Below, piece by piece: positions 16,801 to 24,673 of a DNA stretch of 64,000 bases. Below the pieces are notes generated by a model. It did not search any database, was not told the DNA's origin, and worked only from the letters and a program-made list of their open reading frames with translations. Positions within the stretch are counted from its first letter, which is position 1, and each line of letters begins with the position of its first letter. Where the stretch lies: contig JAIXSM010000008.1 in the NCBI GenBank assembly GCA_027484655.1, positions 1 through 64,000 of the forward strand. The letters are read 5' to 3'. A program made the translations under genes and the position numbers. This DNA comes from Hyphomicrobiales bacterium. GTDB taxonomy: Bacteria > Pseudomonadota > Alphaproteobacteria > Rhizobiales > Beijerinckiaceae.

Positions 16801-19044
16801 AGCCCCGCCGACGCCGCCGACGCCGCCGAGACTTTCAGCCAAAATCGCATGGCTATCGGAAAGGATACTTCCAAGGTTCAGGACAGTGACAGAGCCTCCG
16901 TTACCGCCTTTACCGCCGACGCCACCGAGGCCGCCACCCCAGCCGTTGCCAGCCAAACCGCCGCCGCTGAGATATGTTTGGTTGGGGGAGTTCACGTAAT
17001 TTGTTACTGCGGCTCCGGCGCCGCCAGCGCCGCCAACGCCGCCCACGCCGCCAGCGCCGCCAGCGCCGCCATCGCCGCCGCGGCTCGTGGCCCACAGGCC
17101 AACAGTTCCCGACGTTAGTTGCCCAGCACGGTTGGTGAGAGTAACCACGCCGCCAACGCCGCCAAGGCCACCGACGCCACCAACGCCGCCAAGACCGCCC
17201 CGCCCCCCAGTTGCGCCGTCTTTAGACGTCCCGCCGAGAACGAAATCGGTATACGCGACACCCGCTCCGCCGACGCCGCCGGCGCCGCCAACGCCGCCAA
17301 TGCCACCGACACCACCAACGCCGCCGACACTTTGCAGCCGGTGCCCTGTTCCTGTGGTCACGCCAGTCGTCACAGTCGCGTCGAGCGTGACAGCCCCTCC
17401 GCCGCCGCCCTGGCCGCCAACGCCGCCAACGCCGCCAATGCCGCCAATGCCACCGGTGTTCCCGATAGCAGAGACGTTCACCGGCCCAATGCTATCAGAC
17501 TGCGTTCCGCCCACGCCTGGAGCGCCAACGCCGCCCACGCCACCGGGGCCTCCAAGGCCTCCAAGGCCGCCGATCCCGCCCGTCGATGTTAGCGAAGACA
17601 AAGACATAGCCTGCGCCTGCGAGGCTGTCAGCGTAAGAGTGACCGCGCCGCCGACCCCGCCAATGCCGCCGATCCCGCCGACTCCTCCCTGCGCCCCGGT
17701 GCCGCCGACACCGCCCGAAACAGCAAAAGCGCTTGTCGTGACCGGCGTCAGCGGCGGGAACACAATCACCATGATCAGCGGCACGGTTCCCGTCGCGCCG
17801 GCCCCGCCAGCGCCACCCGTGCCGCCTGTGCCGCCGATCTGGGCTTCACCGCCCTGACCACCAGTCGAGCTGAGCAAGAAAGCCGGTCCGCTGCCGACGT
17901 TCACTTGCGTGGCCGTGACTGGAGGAAGCGAGGCTGTAATTCTCGGCGAACCATCGAGCCCGTTGCCGCCGTTCGGGATGGTCGAACTGAGGGCCGTTGC
18001 CGTGACGGTGCTCTGACCTGTTCCAAGGAAGTTAAACGTCAGACCATTCACCGTCGCCGTGTTAGTGGCTGACGAGACAGCGGCGGCGCCGTTGACCCTG
18101 TAGCTGGCATTCTGTGAGACCGTCCCTAAAGGGGTGATACCAGCGTAGGGGCCGGAAGAAACCGCGACCGGCAGCTGGAAATCCAGTCCAGTCACAGTCG
18201 TTGGAGAAGAAGTGACGGCGACACCGCTGCCATCCCGCGCCAACGTACTGACGGTGAAATCGTTGCCAGCTCCGGAGGCCCCATTCAACCTCAGGGAGTA
18301 ATAGGTGACTGCCGGATCGCCACGGGTCGTCTGCACGATCTCGGCGGAGACTTTCCTAGGCGATCCCCCGAGCGCGTCCGACGCGTTTATCGCGTTTCTA
18401 ATGCTGGTCAGCGACGATCCCGCGGCCAGGCTCAACGTCACCGCAGAACCGCCCTGAGGCGTGACGATGACATCAAACGCGTTACCTGAATTGAGAGCGC
18501 TGGTGGGCAACGCAATCACCTCGGGCGTCGACCTGATCATGCCGCTCGCTAATTGGATGACGTTGATCGTGTCCGTCTGAGCAACGGCCGCCGTTCCACT
18601 GGAGACCTGCAACAATGGCGGCATCACGCGAGGCAGGGCAGGCGCAGCGGGCGGCGAAGGGTCAGGAGGGTTGCTGACTGTAACTTGGAACCCAGCCCCA
18701 GCGCCCGAAGGCGCATCCAAGCCTCTGCTGCCCTCGTAAGTTCTGTAGCTACCAAACCCATAAAACTTGGCGCACGCCGCGCCCCACGTCATCTCGTTAC
18801 ACGCGTACCCACCCTGACTGCCGGCAGGGCCACTCGCGCCAATGCCTGGAGTACCGCCAATCGGACCAGGCGTCCCCGGCGCTGGCTGGGTTACGTTGGT
18901 CTGAACATTTAAGATCTGACCCAACCCCGGCGATACACCCGACAGAAGAGCCAGCAGGGCCAGAGGAAGCACAGGGGCTGCGCTACGACCGAAGGAGCGA
19001 GACGCCTCGAGCTTCGAAGCAGGATCCGGAAAACTGTTGTGCAT
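13825..19044 (-). CDS. Large Gly-rich autotransporter (type Va secretion)
   Basis: A 1739-residue surface or secreted protein. A signal peptide (VLPLALLALLSGV, cut near GLGQ) is followed by a Pro/Gly linker with a short cysteine pair (about 80-90), a beta-rich region (about 130-390), a long passenger region dominated by G-G-x-G-G repeats (about 395-830, DNA 16550-17870), more beta-helix-like VTNSGSI/VTNNAG units (about 900-1170), and a C-terminal autotransporter beta-barrel (about 1470-1739) ending in Phe, as required for outer-membrane insertion. The passenger is probably an adhesin; no catalytic motif is visible. It stands alone, divergent from the hybrid kinase and followed by its own terminator. 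Confidence 0.88.
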   Translation of the reverse strand: MHNSFPDPASKLEASRSFGRSAAPVLPLALLALLSGVSPGLGQILNVQTNVTQPAPGTPGPIGGTPGIGASGPAGSQGGYACNEMTWGAACAKFYGFGSYRTYEGSRGLDAPSGAGAGFQVTVSNPPDPSPPAAPALPRVMPPLLQVSSGTAAVAQTDTINVIQLASGMIRSTPEVIALPTSALNSGNAFDVIVTPQGGSAVTLSLAAGSSLTSIRNAINASDALGGSPRKVSAEIVQTTRGDPAVTYYSLRLNGASGAGNDFTVSTLARDGSGVAVTSSPTTVTGLDFQLPVAVSSGPYAGITPLGTVSQNASYRVNGAAAVSSATNTATVNGLTFNFLGTGQSTVTATALSSTIPNGGNGLDGSPRITASLPPVTATQVNVGSGPAFLLSSTGGQGGEAQIGGTGGTGGAGGAGATGTVPLIMVIVFPPLTPVTTSAFAVSGGVGGTGAQGGVGGIGGIGGVGGAVTLTLTASQAQAMSLSSLTSTGGIGGLGGLGGPGGVGGVGAPGVGGTQSDSIGPVNVSAIGNTGGIGGIGGVGGVGGQGGGGGAVTLDATVTTGVTTGTGHRLQSVGGVGGVGGIGGVGGAGGVGGAGVAYTDFVLGGTSKDGATGGRGGLGGVGGVGGLGGVGGVVTLTNRAGQLTSGTVGLWATSRGGDGGAGGAGGVGGVGGAGGAGAAVTNYVNSPNQTYLSGGGLAGNGWGGGLGGVGGKGGNGGSVTVLNLGSILSDSHAILAESLGGVGGVGGAGGAGGAGGVGGAPGLIRPYYNGPTAYSSGSVATVGGSGNGVGRSGNGGNGGNGGAGGNGGDGGSVTVTNQQTLRTTGSSAASGILAQSLGAIGGLGGATGAAGAGGVAYTDPLGPYNFCFGVDPFDATRWINLGCPLPGGATPVYTAVLSTPTGVAGSGGNPGTTVGAASSVGGFGGAVIVTNSGSISTVGSRSDGITALSMGGVNGLLSFQAADVFWAGLPGSAQSGGAGNVTVTNSAAISAAGAQSTAIMALSVGTGQASGAVSVTNNASGALLAAGASTPALVAASRVYAMTPFPAAAAGSITVQNSGTITAQGASSRAVWAESSSATGAAANVTVTNNAGASIISSGASGIGLYVRSLGASNNNGVLTITNAGLIEGGLGGKGILLSGGKTGTGTPPTQNTVTNTGTIKAGSIRDFAIDIDSDWNPGAPITINNNSGGLIAGSIDPTSSTTFNNASGATFNSGPVIYLGPASIAANVLNNSGVFSPGGLDNVLDATATAGTYTSVLTGNLTQSSTGQIYTDINFATGAAATDYADRVQVTGTATLAGRVTLNAAVGAGKPGNSFNVVILRAEGGITVPTPGALTLDPNFVSGTPSRTAVFTPSLVIGSHELSISYAIDYAPPGLTANANRYGTTVNAIQTAGVPTYQVIADELLEIPTLAGLQRAYDSLTGEGVIASQQASLEARGQFLGAIQREAGALLSCDETERKLRRDCQKSDRTWVRAQRTDGERVGNPNTATVASTAFSFVGGYERLVHPNLVLGFAAGLIDSAFKVPARWTTGSVRGPQAAAYAVAKADGGFYAQGITSFGYFANSIDRVALGRAVAGEYEAFSVGGAFELGHQLTLGPFSLTPFAGYALDRLRQPTWSESNPVYGNRYEGVTVKSNSPYGGAQLEARLAVTEGFTLVPFGRVSVSRERTPERWMTASSLAAPGFYWRVEGLEAPNRVVQYDGGLRARFSDTIDLSLKGTRREWSNGSSNSAELTVEGRF

Positions 19045-19704
19045 ACCCCACCAAGGCTTATTGACCGTCAGGTTTACGCAACGCCAGTTAACGAATTACT
19101 GCCATGCTTGTAATCTGATTCGAGAATTTAAACCAAGCCGATATCGTAGATATATTTGGATCTACAGCTCGACATTACGGATTGGTCACGGCACAGATTA
19201 TGGCCTGCGGAAAATTGGCTGCGGGTCCAACTTTCAGACCGAATCACCACAGCCTCCAGAGGCGCGAAGGCGTAGCGCTTCACGGCGGGGTCTCCAGTTT
19301 GGGAAAGCCGCCCCAGCAACGCGCCAACATCCAGCATTGCACTCCGCGAGCGGATTTTTCAGATCACAATCCGGACAGGCTCACCAACCCCTGAAACACT
19401 GAAGCCTCGGGCGCTAACCAAGCCTCAGCAACAATCTGCATTTGCCTTTGCCAATCTGACCGCAGCCGCTCACTGCCGCAGCGCCGGCCCGAATTGCACC
19501 GGACCACATGGATTTTTTGAAAACCAAATGAAATATTCAGGCAACAACTCTATTGCCTATGTTCAGATTTCAGCGCACTGTCGGCCCTGAAACAGCGGCG
19601 TTGAAGCATAACGCCGGGGGCGCCGCACGGGGTGTGCAGGGCCGGCGAAACCTTGATCCTGTCAACGACGCGCACCCGTCATCTTCAACCCAAGGCTTTC
19701 CGGA
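19045..19704. other. 660-base divergent intergenic region
   Basis: It lies between the autotransporter (leftward) and the hybrid kinase (rightward) and should contain both promoters. It is AT-rich for this genome, with an A/T-rich block around 19125-19165. Small frames (for example 19128-19337 minus) have no ribosome site. No terminator or RNA gene was recognised. Confidence 0.5.
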
Positions 19705-21444
19705 ATGGCTGAAACGGTCGAAATCGCGAAGCTTCGACGTCAACAAACAGCAATCGCAAAGTTCGGCAGCTTCGCCCTTAATGAAAGCAATTTACAAGCG
19801 ATCTTGAACGAGGCCGCGCGTGTATGCGCCGAAGGGTTGGGGACCAAGTACTCAAAAATTTGCCGGTTTCGTCCTGAGGAAGGCGACCTTTTGATTGAAG
19901 CCGGTTTCGGCTGGCGTGTCGGCCTCATCGGAAATGTTGTTTCCCGAGCAGACGCGAGTTCGCCACAGGGACGAGCATTCACCACCGGCGACCCAGCAAT
20001 CTGCGAAGACCTCACTAAAGACGATGATTTTGAGCTGCCGAGATTTTACCCCGAACATGGAATTGTTTCGACAATAGATGTTTTGATCCAGGGCGCCCAA
20101 AAGGCATATGGCGTTCTTGAGGTCGATAGCGATACGCGTGTTACTTTCGATCAGCAAGACATCATATACCTGACTGGTTTCGCCAATGTCCTTGCCGAAG
20201 CCCTCGCCAGCACCGAGCAGCGAGCAAGAGAGGCCGAGCTTTTAGCAAACGAACAGACTCTTAAGGCGCAAGCGCTCGAGAGCCAGATTATTGCTCACGC
20301 AGCGCAGAAGACGGCTGAAGCGCGGACGACCTTTATAGCAACGATAAGCCACGAACTGAGGACGCCGCTGAACGCGATCGTGGGGTTTTCGGCGCTTCTG
20401 GCAAAGACGCCGCTGAATCATGAGCAATCAGCTTACTTGAATGTCGTGCAGGAAAATGCGTCGCATCTGCGATCCCTTGTGGACGACATTTTGGACTATG
20501 CAAAAATTGAAGCCGGTAAAATTCGGATCGACAACGCGCCGTTCTCTCTGCGCGAGATTGTAAACGGCGTTGTCGCTACCACGAATGCGCTTGCTATAGA
20601 GCGCCCCATACGGATCGAACTGACTATTGACCCCGACCTTGCGAGCGTTTTTCTCGGCGATGCTAAAAGGGTACGGCAAATTTTACTCAACATATCAAGT
20701 AACGCCGTAAAATTTACGAAGAAGGGCTTAGTTCACATCCGCGTTTTTGAGAAGATCAAGCACCCTGACCGCCCAACCATTCGTTTCGAAATTCAGGACA
20801 CTGGCCCTGGCGTCGAGCCAGACATGCAGCACAAGATTTTCGAGTTTTACGAGAAGCTCAGTCAAATAGAGCAAACAGGAGCCGGATCGACGGGCCTCGG
20901 GCTGGCAATAAGCCGAGCGATCATCAGACTTATGGATGGCGATATCGGGGTTGAAAGTGATGGCAAGGCAGGATCAACCTTCTGGTTTGAGATCCCCCTC
21001 AGCATCGCGCAGCCAGTATTGGCGTCCCCTCCATCTCTTCACTCCGGGCAAGATCAAAACATCGCCACCCGCAAGCTATCGGTCCTGGTAGTCGAAGATT
21101 CCCATTCATCCCGTACGCTACTGGAAATAATTCTGAGGAAGCTCGGTCATAGTGTTTCATCATGCGGAAACGGCGCAGAGGCCGTCGAGGCAGCCAAGCT
21201 GCAAGGCTTTGATATCATATTTATGGATCTGCAGATGCCTGTGATGAACGGGATAGACGCTACCCGATTAATCCGCGCCCTCGATAATGCAAGCGCCTCT
21301 GCGCTTATCGTGGCTGTCACAGCAGACGCCTTCCCGGAGAAACATCAGCAAGTGCTCAATGCGGGAATTGATCAGATCATCAGCAAGCCATTCGATCCTG
21401 AATCGCTTGCGGATTTGATTTCGGCGTACGAGAAGGCCAAGTAG
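19705..21444 (+). CDS. GAF-domain hybrid sensor histidine kinase
   Basis: A 579-residue cytoplasmic kinase without membrane helices. Order: GAF sensor (about 20-170), coiled linker (170-205), HisKA with phospho-acceptor His216 in TISHELRTPLN, HATPase with N-box SSNAVKF (Asn333), DTGPG (365-369) and GLGL (397-400), then a receiver domain with phospho-acceptor Asp508 in IIFMDLQMPVMNG and the late Lys in ISKPFDP. There is no HPt domain, so a separate phosphotransfer protein or response regulator must act downstream; none is adjacent. Codon use is clearly less GC-biased than in the surrounding genes, which suggests horizontal gain. The signal is unknown. Confidence 0.9.
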   Translation: MAETVEIAKLRRQQTAIAKFGSFALNESNLQAILNEAARVCAEGLGTKYSKICRFRPEEGDLLIEAGFGWRVGLIGNVVSRADASSPQGRAFTTGDPAICEDLTKDDDFELPRFYPEHGIVSTIDVLIQGAQKAYGVLEVDSDTRVTFDQQDIIYLTGFANVLAEALASTEQRAREAELLANEQTLKAQALESQIIAHAAQKTAEARTTFIATISHELRTPLNAIVGFSALLAKTPLNHEQSAYLNVVQENASHLRSLVDDILDYAKIEAGKIRIDNAPFSLREIVNGVVATTNALAIERPIRIELTIDPDLASVFLGDAKRVRQILLNISSNAVKFTKKGLVHIRVFEKIKHPDRPTIRFEIQDTGPGVEPDMQHKIFEFYEKLSQIEQTGAGSTGLGLAISRAIIRLMDGDIGVESDGKAGSTFWFEIPLSIAQPVLASPPSLHSGQDQNIATRKLSVLVVEDSHSSRTLLEIILRKLGHSVSSCGNGAEAVEAAKLQGFDIIFMDLQMPVMNGIDATRLIRALDNASASALIVAVTADAFPEKHQQVLNAGIDQIISKPFDPESLADLISAYEKAK

Positions 21445-21524
21445 CCGCACTTTCTATTCTTCGCCAAGGCGTCTCGGGAGCCATGGTGAGCGTCGGCGCT
21501 CCAACGCCGGATACAAAACAGTTA

Positions 21525-21685
21525 GAGCATGTTCCATCCAAGTGAAGACCACCTGGACGGAACACGCTCCAGCGCGTGTTAGAGCATTTTCCGTCCAAGT
21601 GGATGCCGGTTGGACGCAAGAAAATGCGGAAAAACAAGAAGCTAGAGTGGACGACCTGATGCAGTCAGGTCGGTTTGCGATCTAG
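21525..21685 (+). repeat. Inverted-repeat element, left copy
   Basis: The segment from 21581 to about 21685 is nearly identical to the reverse complement of 22733-22836. Shared landmarks, in order, are ttttccgtccaa, gatgccggttggacg, aagaaaatgcgg, acaagaagc, ggacgacctgatgca and tcaggt. A shorter related unit at 21525-21575 carries an imperfect hairpin (gttccatccaagtg with cacctggacggaac). The stop codon of the adjacent binding-protein gene falls in the last bases of this copy. Confidence 0.85.
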
Positions 21686-22614
21686 CTCTTCCAAAGATGG
21701 CTGAACCGGTCAGCTACGATGTCTTGCAGAGCCAGCGGCTTGTCGATCAATCCGTTTGCCATCGCAAACTTGTTTAACCCATCCACGACGTCGGGCGAGA
21801 TGGCGGCGTCATAGAACGGAGCATCGCGGCTGATCAGGATTGGCATGACCTCCGCCTCTTCTTCACCAGGAAACAACTCATCGCAGACTGCCCTCGCCAG
21901 CGACGGATCGGCCTGAAGCGCCTTCTGTGTCGCAACAATGGCGCGCACGGCTGCGGCCACGACTTCGGGCTCTTCTTCAATCAAGGCCTCGGTGACCGTC
22001 AACGCCGCGAAGTTGTAGCGATGCGCGCCGGGCGGTCCGTCGCCCCGACGAAGGTCGAGATGCAACTTCGCGACACCCGCTTTCTCCGCGAGGGCCAGCC
22101 GCATGCCATTGCCCCAGAAGCCATCGGCATGGTTCTGCTGGATGGCTGACACACCATCACGGCTGTGCCACTCCGAAGTCGTCGGCAAACTCTCGACAAT
22201 GCGCACTTCGTCATTGTCCATGTCGAGACCGGCTTCCACGAGCATATGGCGCAGCGCCGTGCGCGGAAAGGCGAAGGACGAGGAGATGCGCAGACCCTTC
22301 AGCGCCTTGATGTCGCCGCGCGGAATGTCGAGGTCCTTGCGCACGCCCATGAACCAATAAGAGTTCTGCGATAGTGCGCAGAGCAGTTTCGCGCCCTTCC
22401 AGCCCGGAAAGGCGCGCGTCGCGGCGAATGCTGGCCCGCCAAAGAAATGGATGCCGCCGTCGCGCAACTGCTCTGGCCCATGCTTGGCGCCATACTCAGG
22501 CACGAACTCGACGTTGACGCCTTGCTCCTTGAAGAAACCGAGCTTCACCGCCGCCGTCGCGACGAAATACGAGGGCGAGTCGACGTCCGCGACCATGAGC
22601 CGAAATGTAGGCAT
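21682..22614 (-). CDS. NMT1/SsuA-like substrate-binding protein
   Basis: A 310-residue protein with the type 2 periplasmic-binding fold used by nitrate, sulfonate, taurine and pyrimidine-precursor ABC transporters. The N-terminus FRLMVADVDSPSYFVATAA leads straight into the first strand, followed by LGFFKEQGVNVEFVPEYG and later SLPTTSEWHSRDGVSA. No signal peptide is present, so the protein may be cytoplasmic, like some enzymes and regulators with this fold. The start at 22614 follows a gtgagg ribosome site; a codon at 22638 is also in frame. No permease or ATPase gene is next to it. Inverted repeats lie on both sides. Confidence 0.75.
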   Translation of the reverse strand: MPTFRLMVADVDSPSYFVATAAVKLGFFKEQGVNVEFVPEYGAKHGPEQLRDGGIHFFGGPAFAATRAFPGWKGAKLLCALSQNSYWFMGVRKDLDIPRGDIKALKGLRISSSFAFPRTALRHMLVEAGLDMDNDEVRIVESLPTTSEWHSRDGVSAIQQNHADGFWGNGMRLALAEKAGVAKLHLDLRRGDGPPGAHRYNFAALTVTEALIEEEPEVVAAAVRAIVATQKALQADPSLARAVCDELFPGEEEAEVMPILISRDAPFYDAAISPDVVDGLNKFAMANGLIDKPLALQDIVADRFSHLWKS

Positions 22615-22732
22615 GTGTTTCCTCACTGAACTGTTCACAAGGTCCGGGTTGACGACTGGACCGCCCCGGGGCTTGCTCTGACCCCATTCTTTGGACCGCC
22701 GGATGGTAGAGTTTTTCCGGCCTTTGTCACAC

Positions 22733-22836
22733 TAGAGCGGAAACCAACCTGATTGCATCAGGTCGTCCGCTCTTGCTTCTTGTCTTCCCGCATTTTCTTA
22801 CGTCCAACCGGCATCTGGTTGGACGGAAAACGCTCC
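22733..22836 (-). repeat. Inverted-repeat element, right copy
   Basis: Reverse-complement partner of 21581-21685 with only scattered mismatches over about 104 bases. The element has an internal hairpin (cgtccaa with ttggacg). The two copies face each other across the binding-protein gene and about 0.1 kb of flanking DNA. Confidence 0.85.
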
Positions 22837-22888
22837 AGCCAGAGCCTTCAGCTCTCATTGTAATTTTTACAGCGTCCGGACAACAAAA

Positions 22889-22910
22889 AAGCCGCCCAAA
22901 AAGGCGGCTT
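22889..22910 (-). terminator. Intrinsic terminator of the rplM-rpsI operon
   Basis: GCCGCC at 22891-22896 pairs with GGCGGC at 22903-22908 around caaaaa, extended by A-T pairs. T tracts flank it on both strands, so it could work both ways; its position after rpsI shows its main role. Confidence 0.88.
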
Positions 22911-22959
22911 TTGTCGTTGTCTTTGGTGAGCTTTCCGCGCTCTTGAAGCGCGATGTTCC

Positions 22960-23439
22960 TCAGCGCTTCGAGAACTGGAAGCTGCGGCGGGCTTTCTTCT
23001 TGCCGTACTTCTTGCGCTCGACCACGCGGGCGTCGCGGGTCAGGAAGCCTTCCTTCTTGAGCGCCGGACGAAGCTCGGGCTCGAAGTTGGTCAGCGCCTT
23101 GGCGAGGCCGTGACGAACCGCGCCAGCCTGTCCAGAGAGGCCGCCGCCGTTCACGGAGATCATCAGATCGTACTGGCCGAGACGCTTGGAGATGACCAGC
23201 GGCTGCTGCACGATCATGCGCAGCACAGGGCGCGCAAAGTACACGTCGAACTCGCGACCGTTGACGGTGATCTTGCCGGCGCCCGGCTTGATCCACACGC
23301 GGGCGACCGCGTCCTTGCGCTTGCCGGTGGCGTACGCACGACCGTACTTGTCCAGCTTCTGCTCATAGACAGGAGCCTCCGGCGCCGCAGCAGCCGTAGC
23401 TTCCTTCAGGTCCTGCAGGGAGGAGAGGGTTTCGGCCAT
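22960..23439 (-). CDS. rpsI: 30S ribosomal protein S9
   Basis: A 159-residue S9 protein. The conserved core begins [14 protein letters not shown] and includes [21 protein letters not shown]. The C-terminus [16 protein letters not shown] is the extended tail that reaches the tRNA in the ribosomal P site. The acidic and Ala-rich N-terminal extension of about 28 residues is usual in alphaproteobacteria. It is cotranscribed with rplM two bases upstream. Confidence 0.98.
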   Translation of the reverse strand: MAETLSSLQDLKEATAAAAPEAPVYEQKLDKYGRAYATGKRKDAVARVWIKPGAGKITVNGREFDVYFARPVLRMIVQQPLVISKRLGQYDLMISVNGGGLSGQAGAVRHGLAKALTNFEPELRPALKKEGFLTRDARVVERKKYGKKKARRSFQFSKR

Positions 23440-23441
23440 GA

Positions 23442-23912
23442 TCAGGCGCTCCTGGAATTCTTGCGGTTCAGGCTGGCGATATCGAGCGCCACCGGGCTCT
23501 GCGCAGCGTGCGGATGCTCAGCGCCCTTGTAGACGCGCAGGTTGCCGAGCTGCTGGCGGCCCAGCGTGCCACGCGGAAGCATACGCTCAACCGCCTTCTC
23601 GACGATCCGCTCAGGGAAGCGGCCTTCGAGAATGAACTTCGCGGAGCGCTCTTTGATGCCGCCGATGAAGCCGGTGTGATGATAGTACATCTTCTGGTCG
23701 CGCTTGCGGCCAGTCAGCACCACCTTGTCCGCGTTGATGACGATCACGTTATCGCCGTCATCCACGTGGGGAGTGAAGGAAGCTTTGTGCTTGCCGCGCA
23801 GACGCATGGCGATGATCGTCGCGAGACGGCCCACAACGAGGCCCTTCGCGTCAATCACAACCCACTTCTTCTCGACGTCGGCAGGCTTGGTCGAGGTCGT
23901 ATTGCCAAACAT
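23442..23912 (-). CDS. rplM: 50S ribosomal protein L13
   Basis: A 156-residue L13, an early assembly protein of the large subunit. Recognisable parts are [45 protein letters not shown] and [13 protein letters not shown]. The start at 23912 (MFGNT) gives the family length; an in-frame codon at 23939 adds nine residues. It heads the rplM-rpsI operon. Confidence 0.98.
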   Translation of the reverse strand: MFGNTTSTKPADVEKKWVVIDAKGLVVGRLATIIAMRLRGKHKASFTPHVDDGDNVIVINADKVVLTGRKRDQKMYYHHTGFIGGIKERSAKFILEGRFPERIVEKAVERMLPRGTLGRQQLGNLRVYKGAEHPHAAQSPVALDIASLNRKNSRSA

Positions 23913-24058
23913 GGTCGAAATCCGTTTCTCGGAAGGCAAGGCAAAGCGCCCGGCCGTCGGGGAATGGAGGGCTTATAGAGGCAAGCGCGCGGCCGCGTCA
24001 ACTGGAAGTACGACGCGGGGCGCTGCAAACACGCTGCAGGACGTGAGTTTATTAAATA

Positions 24059-24074
24059 CGGTATTCAGATACCG
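24059..24074. promoter_or_regulatory. Inverted repeat upstream of the toxin-antitoxin genes
   Basis: CGGTAT (24059-24064) and ATACCG (24069-24074) form a perfect dyad with a 4-base centre, 75 bases before the DarT-like start, in an AT-rich stretch. It may bind a regulator of the operon; no regulator gene is adjacent. A weak promoter (TTGAGC near 24090 and GGTATA near 24115) follows. Confidence 0.4.
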
Positions 24075-24148
24075 CAAAAATGACCCTTGTTGAGCTGTAG
24101 CCATTTAATGTTAAGGTATAGCTAAGGGCGGCAGACAGGGCTGCGATC

Positions 24149-24673
24149 ATGATTGAGACATTCGTCGCGGATCTCATCGCCGCCAAAAAAACGTTCTTCC
24201 ATTTCACGGACGAAAGGAACCTCGACTCGATCCGAACTCATGGATTACTCTCTCTTCGAGAGTTACGACGGCGCAACGTGATGGTCCCGGCGCCGGGCGG
24301 GAACGAATTGAGCCGGAACCTAGACAACCAATTCGGACTGGATGGGTTCGTTCATCTTTGCTTGCGTCGAAACCATCCGATGGCGCACGCCGCCACTCAG
24401 GATGGGCGAATGACGACCTTGAGATACCTCAAGATATGCCCAAAAGTTGCATTACTCCCGGGCGTGGAAGCGACGCTGGATGTCGCGAACAAAACCGGTG
24501 TCCGCCGATATCCGGTGTCCGAGGCGGTCCAGAACGCTGACTTCGACAAAGAAGTGCTTTACACTCAAACCGATTGGAACGATCCCCAGATCCAAGATCG
24601 CCTTCAGCGTGCTGAACGTTACGAGTTACTCGTTCCAAACCACATCCCGATTGAATACATCGTGGGGCTGTGA
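24149..24673 (+). CDS. darT: DarT-like ADP-ribosyltransferase toxin
   Basis: A 174-residue protein of the DarT (DUF4433) ADP-ribosyltransferase family, toxins that attach ADP-ribose from NAD to DNA bases and block replication. The N-terminal NAD-binding signature is FFHFTDERNLDSIRTHGLL (His18, Thr20, Asn24), followed by GLDGFVHLCLRRNHPM; the C-terminal RAERYELLVPNHIP holds Glu159 at the position of the family's catalytic Glu. It overlaps the next gene, which encodes a NADAR-type protein rather than the macrodomain antitoxin DarG. That pairing is typical of the DarT1 branch, reported to act on guanine. Codon use is less GC-rich than in the neighbours, pointing to transfer. Confidence 0.85.
   Translation: MIETFVADLIAAKKTFFHFTDERNLDSIRTHGLLSLRELRRRNVMVPAPGGNELSRNLDNQFGLDGFVHLCLRRNHPMAHAATQDGRMTTLRYLKICPKVALLPGVEATLDVANKTGVRRYPVSEAVQNADFDKEVLYTQTDWNDPQIQDRLQRAERYELLVPNHIPIEYIVGL

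Noticed and set aside
17087-17857. Pro-rich plus-strand frame (P-T-P-P-x repeats)
   Set aside because: It is the complement of the G-G-x repeats of the autotransporter; its regularity is inherited from that gene.
16550-17870. Possible CRISPR-like or tandem DNA array
   Set aside because: The repetition is at the codon level (Gly-Gly-x), in frame, with no constant repeat and spacer lengths.
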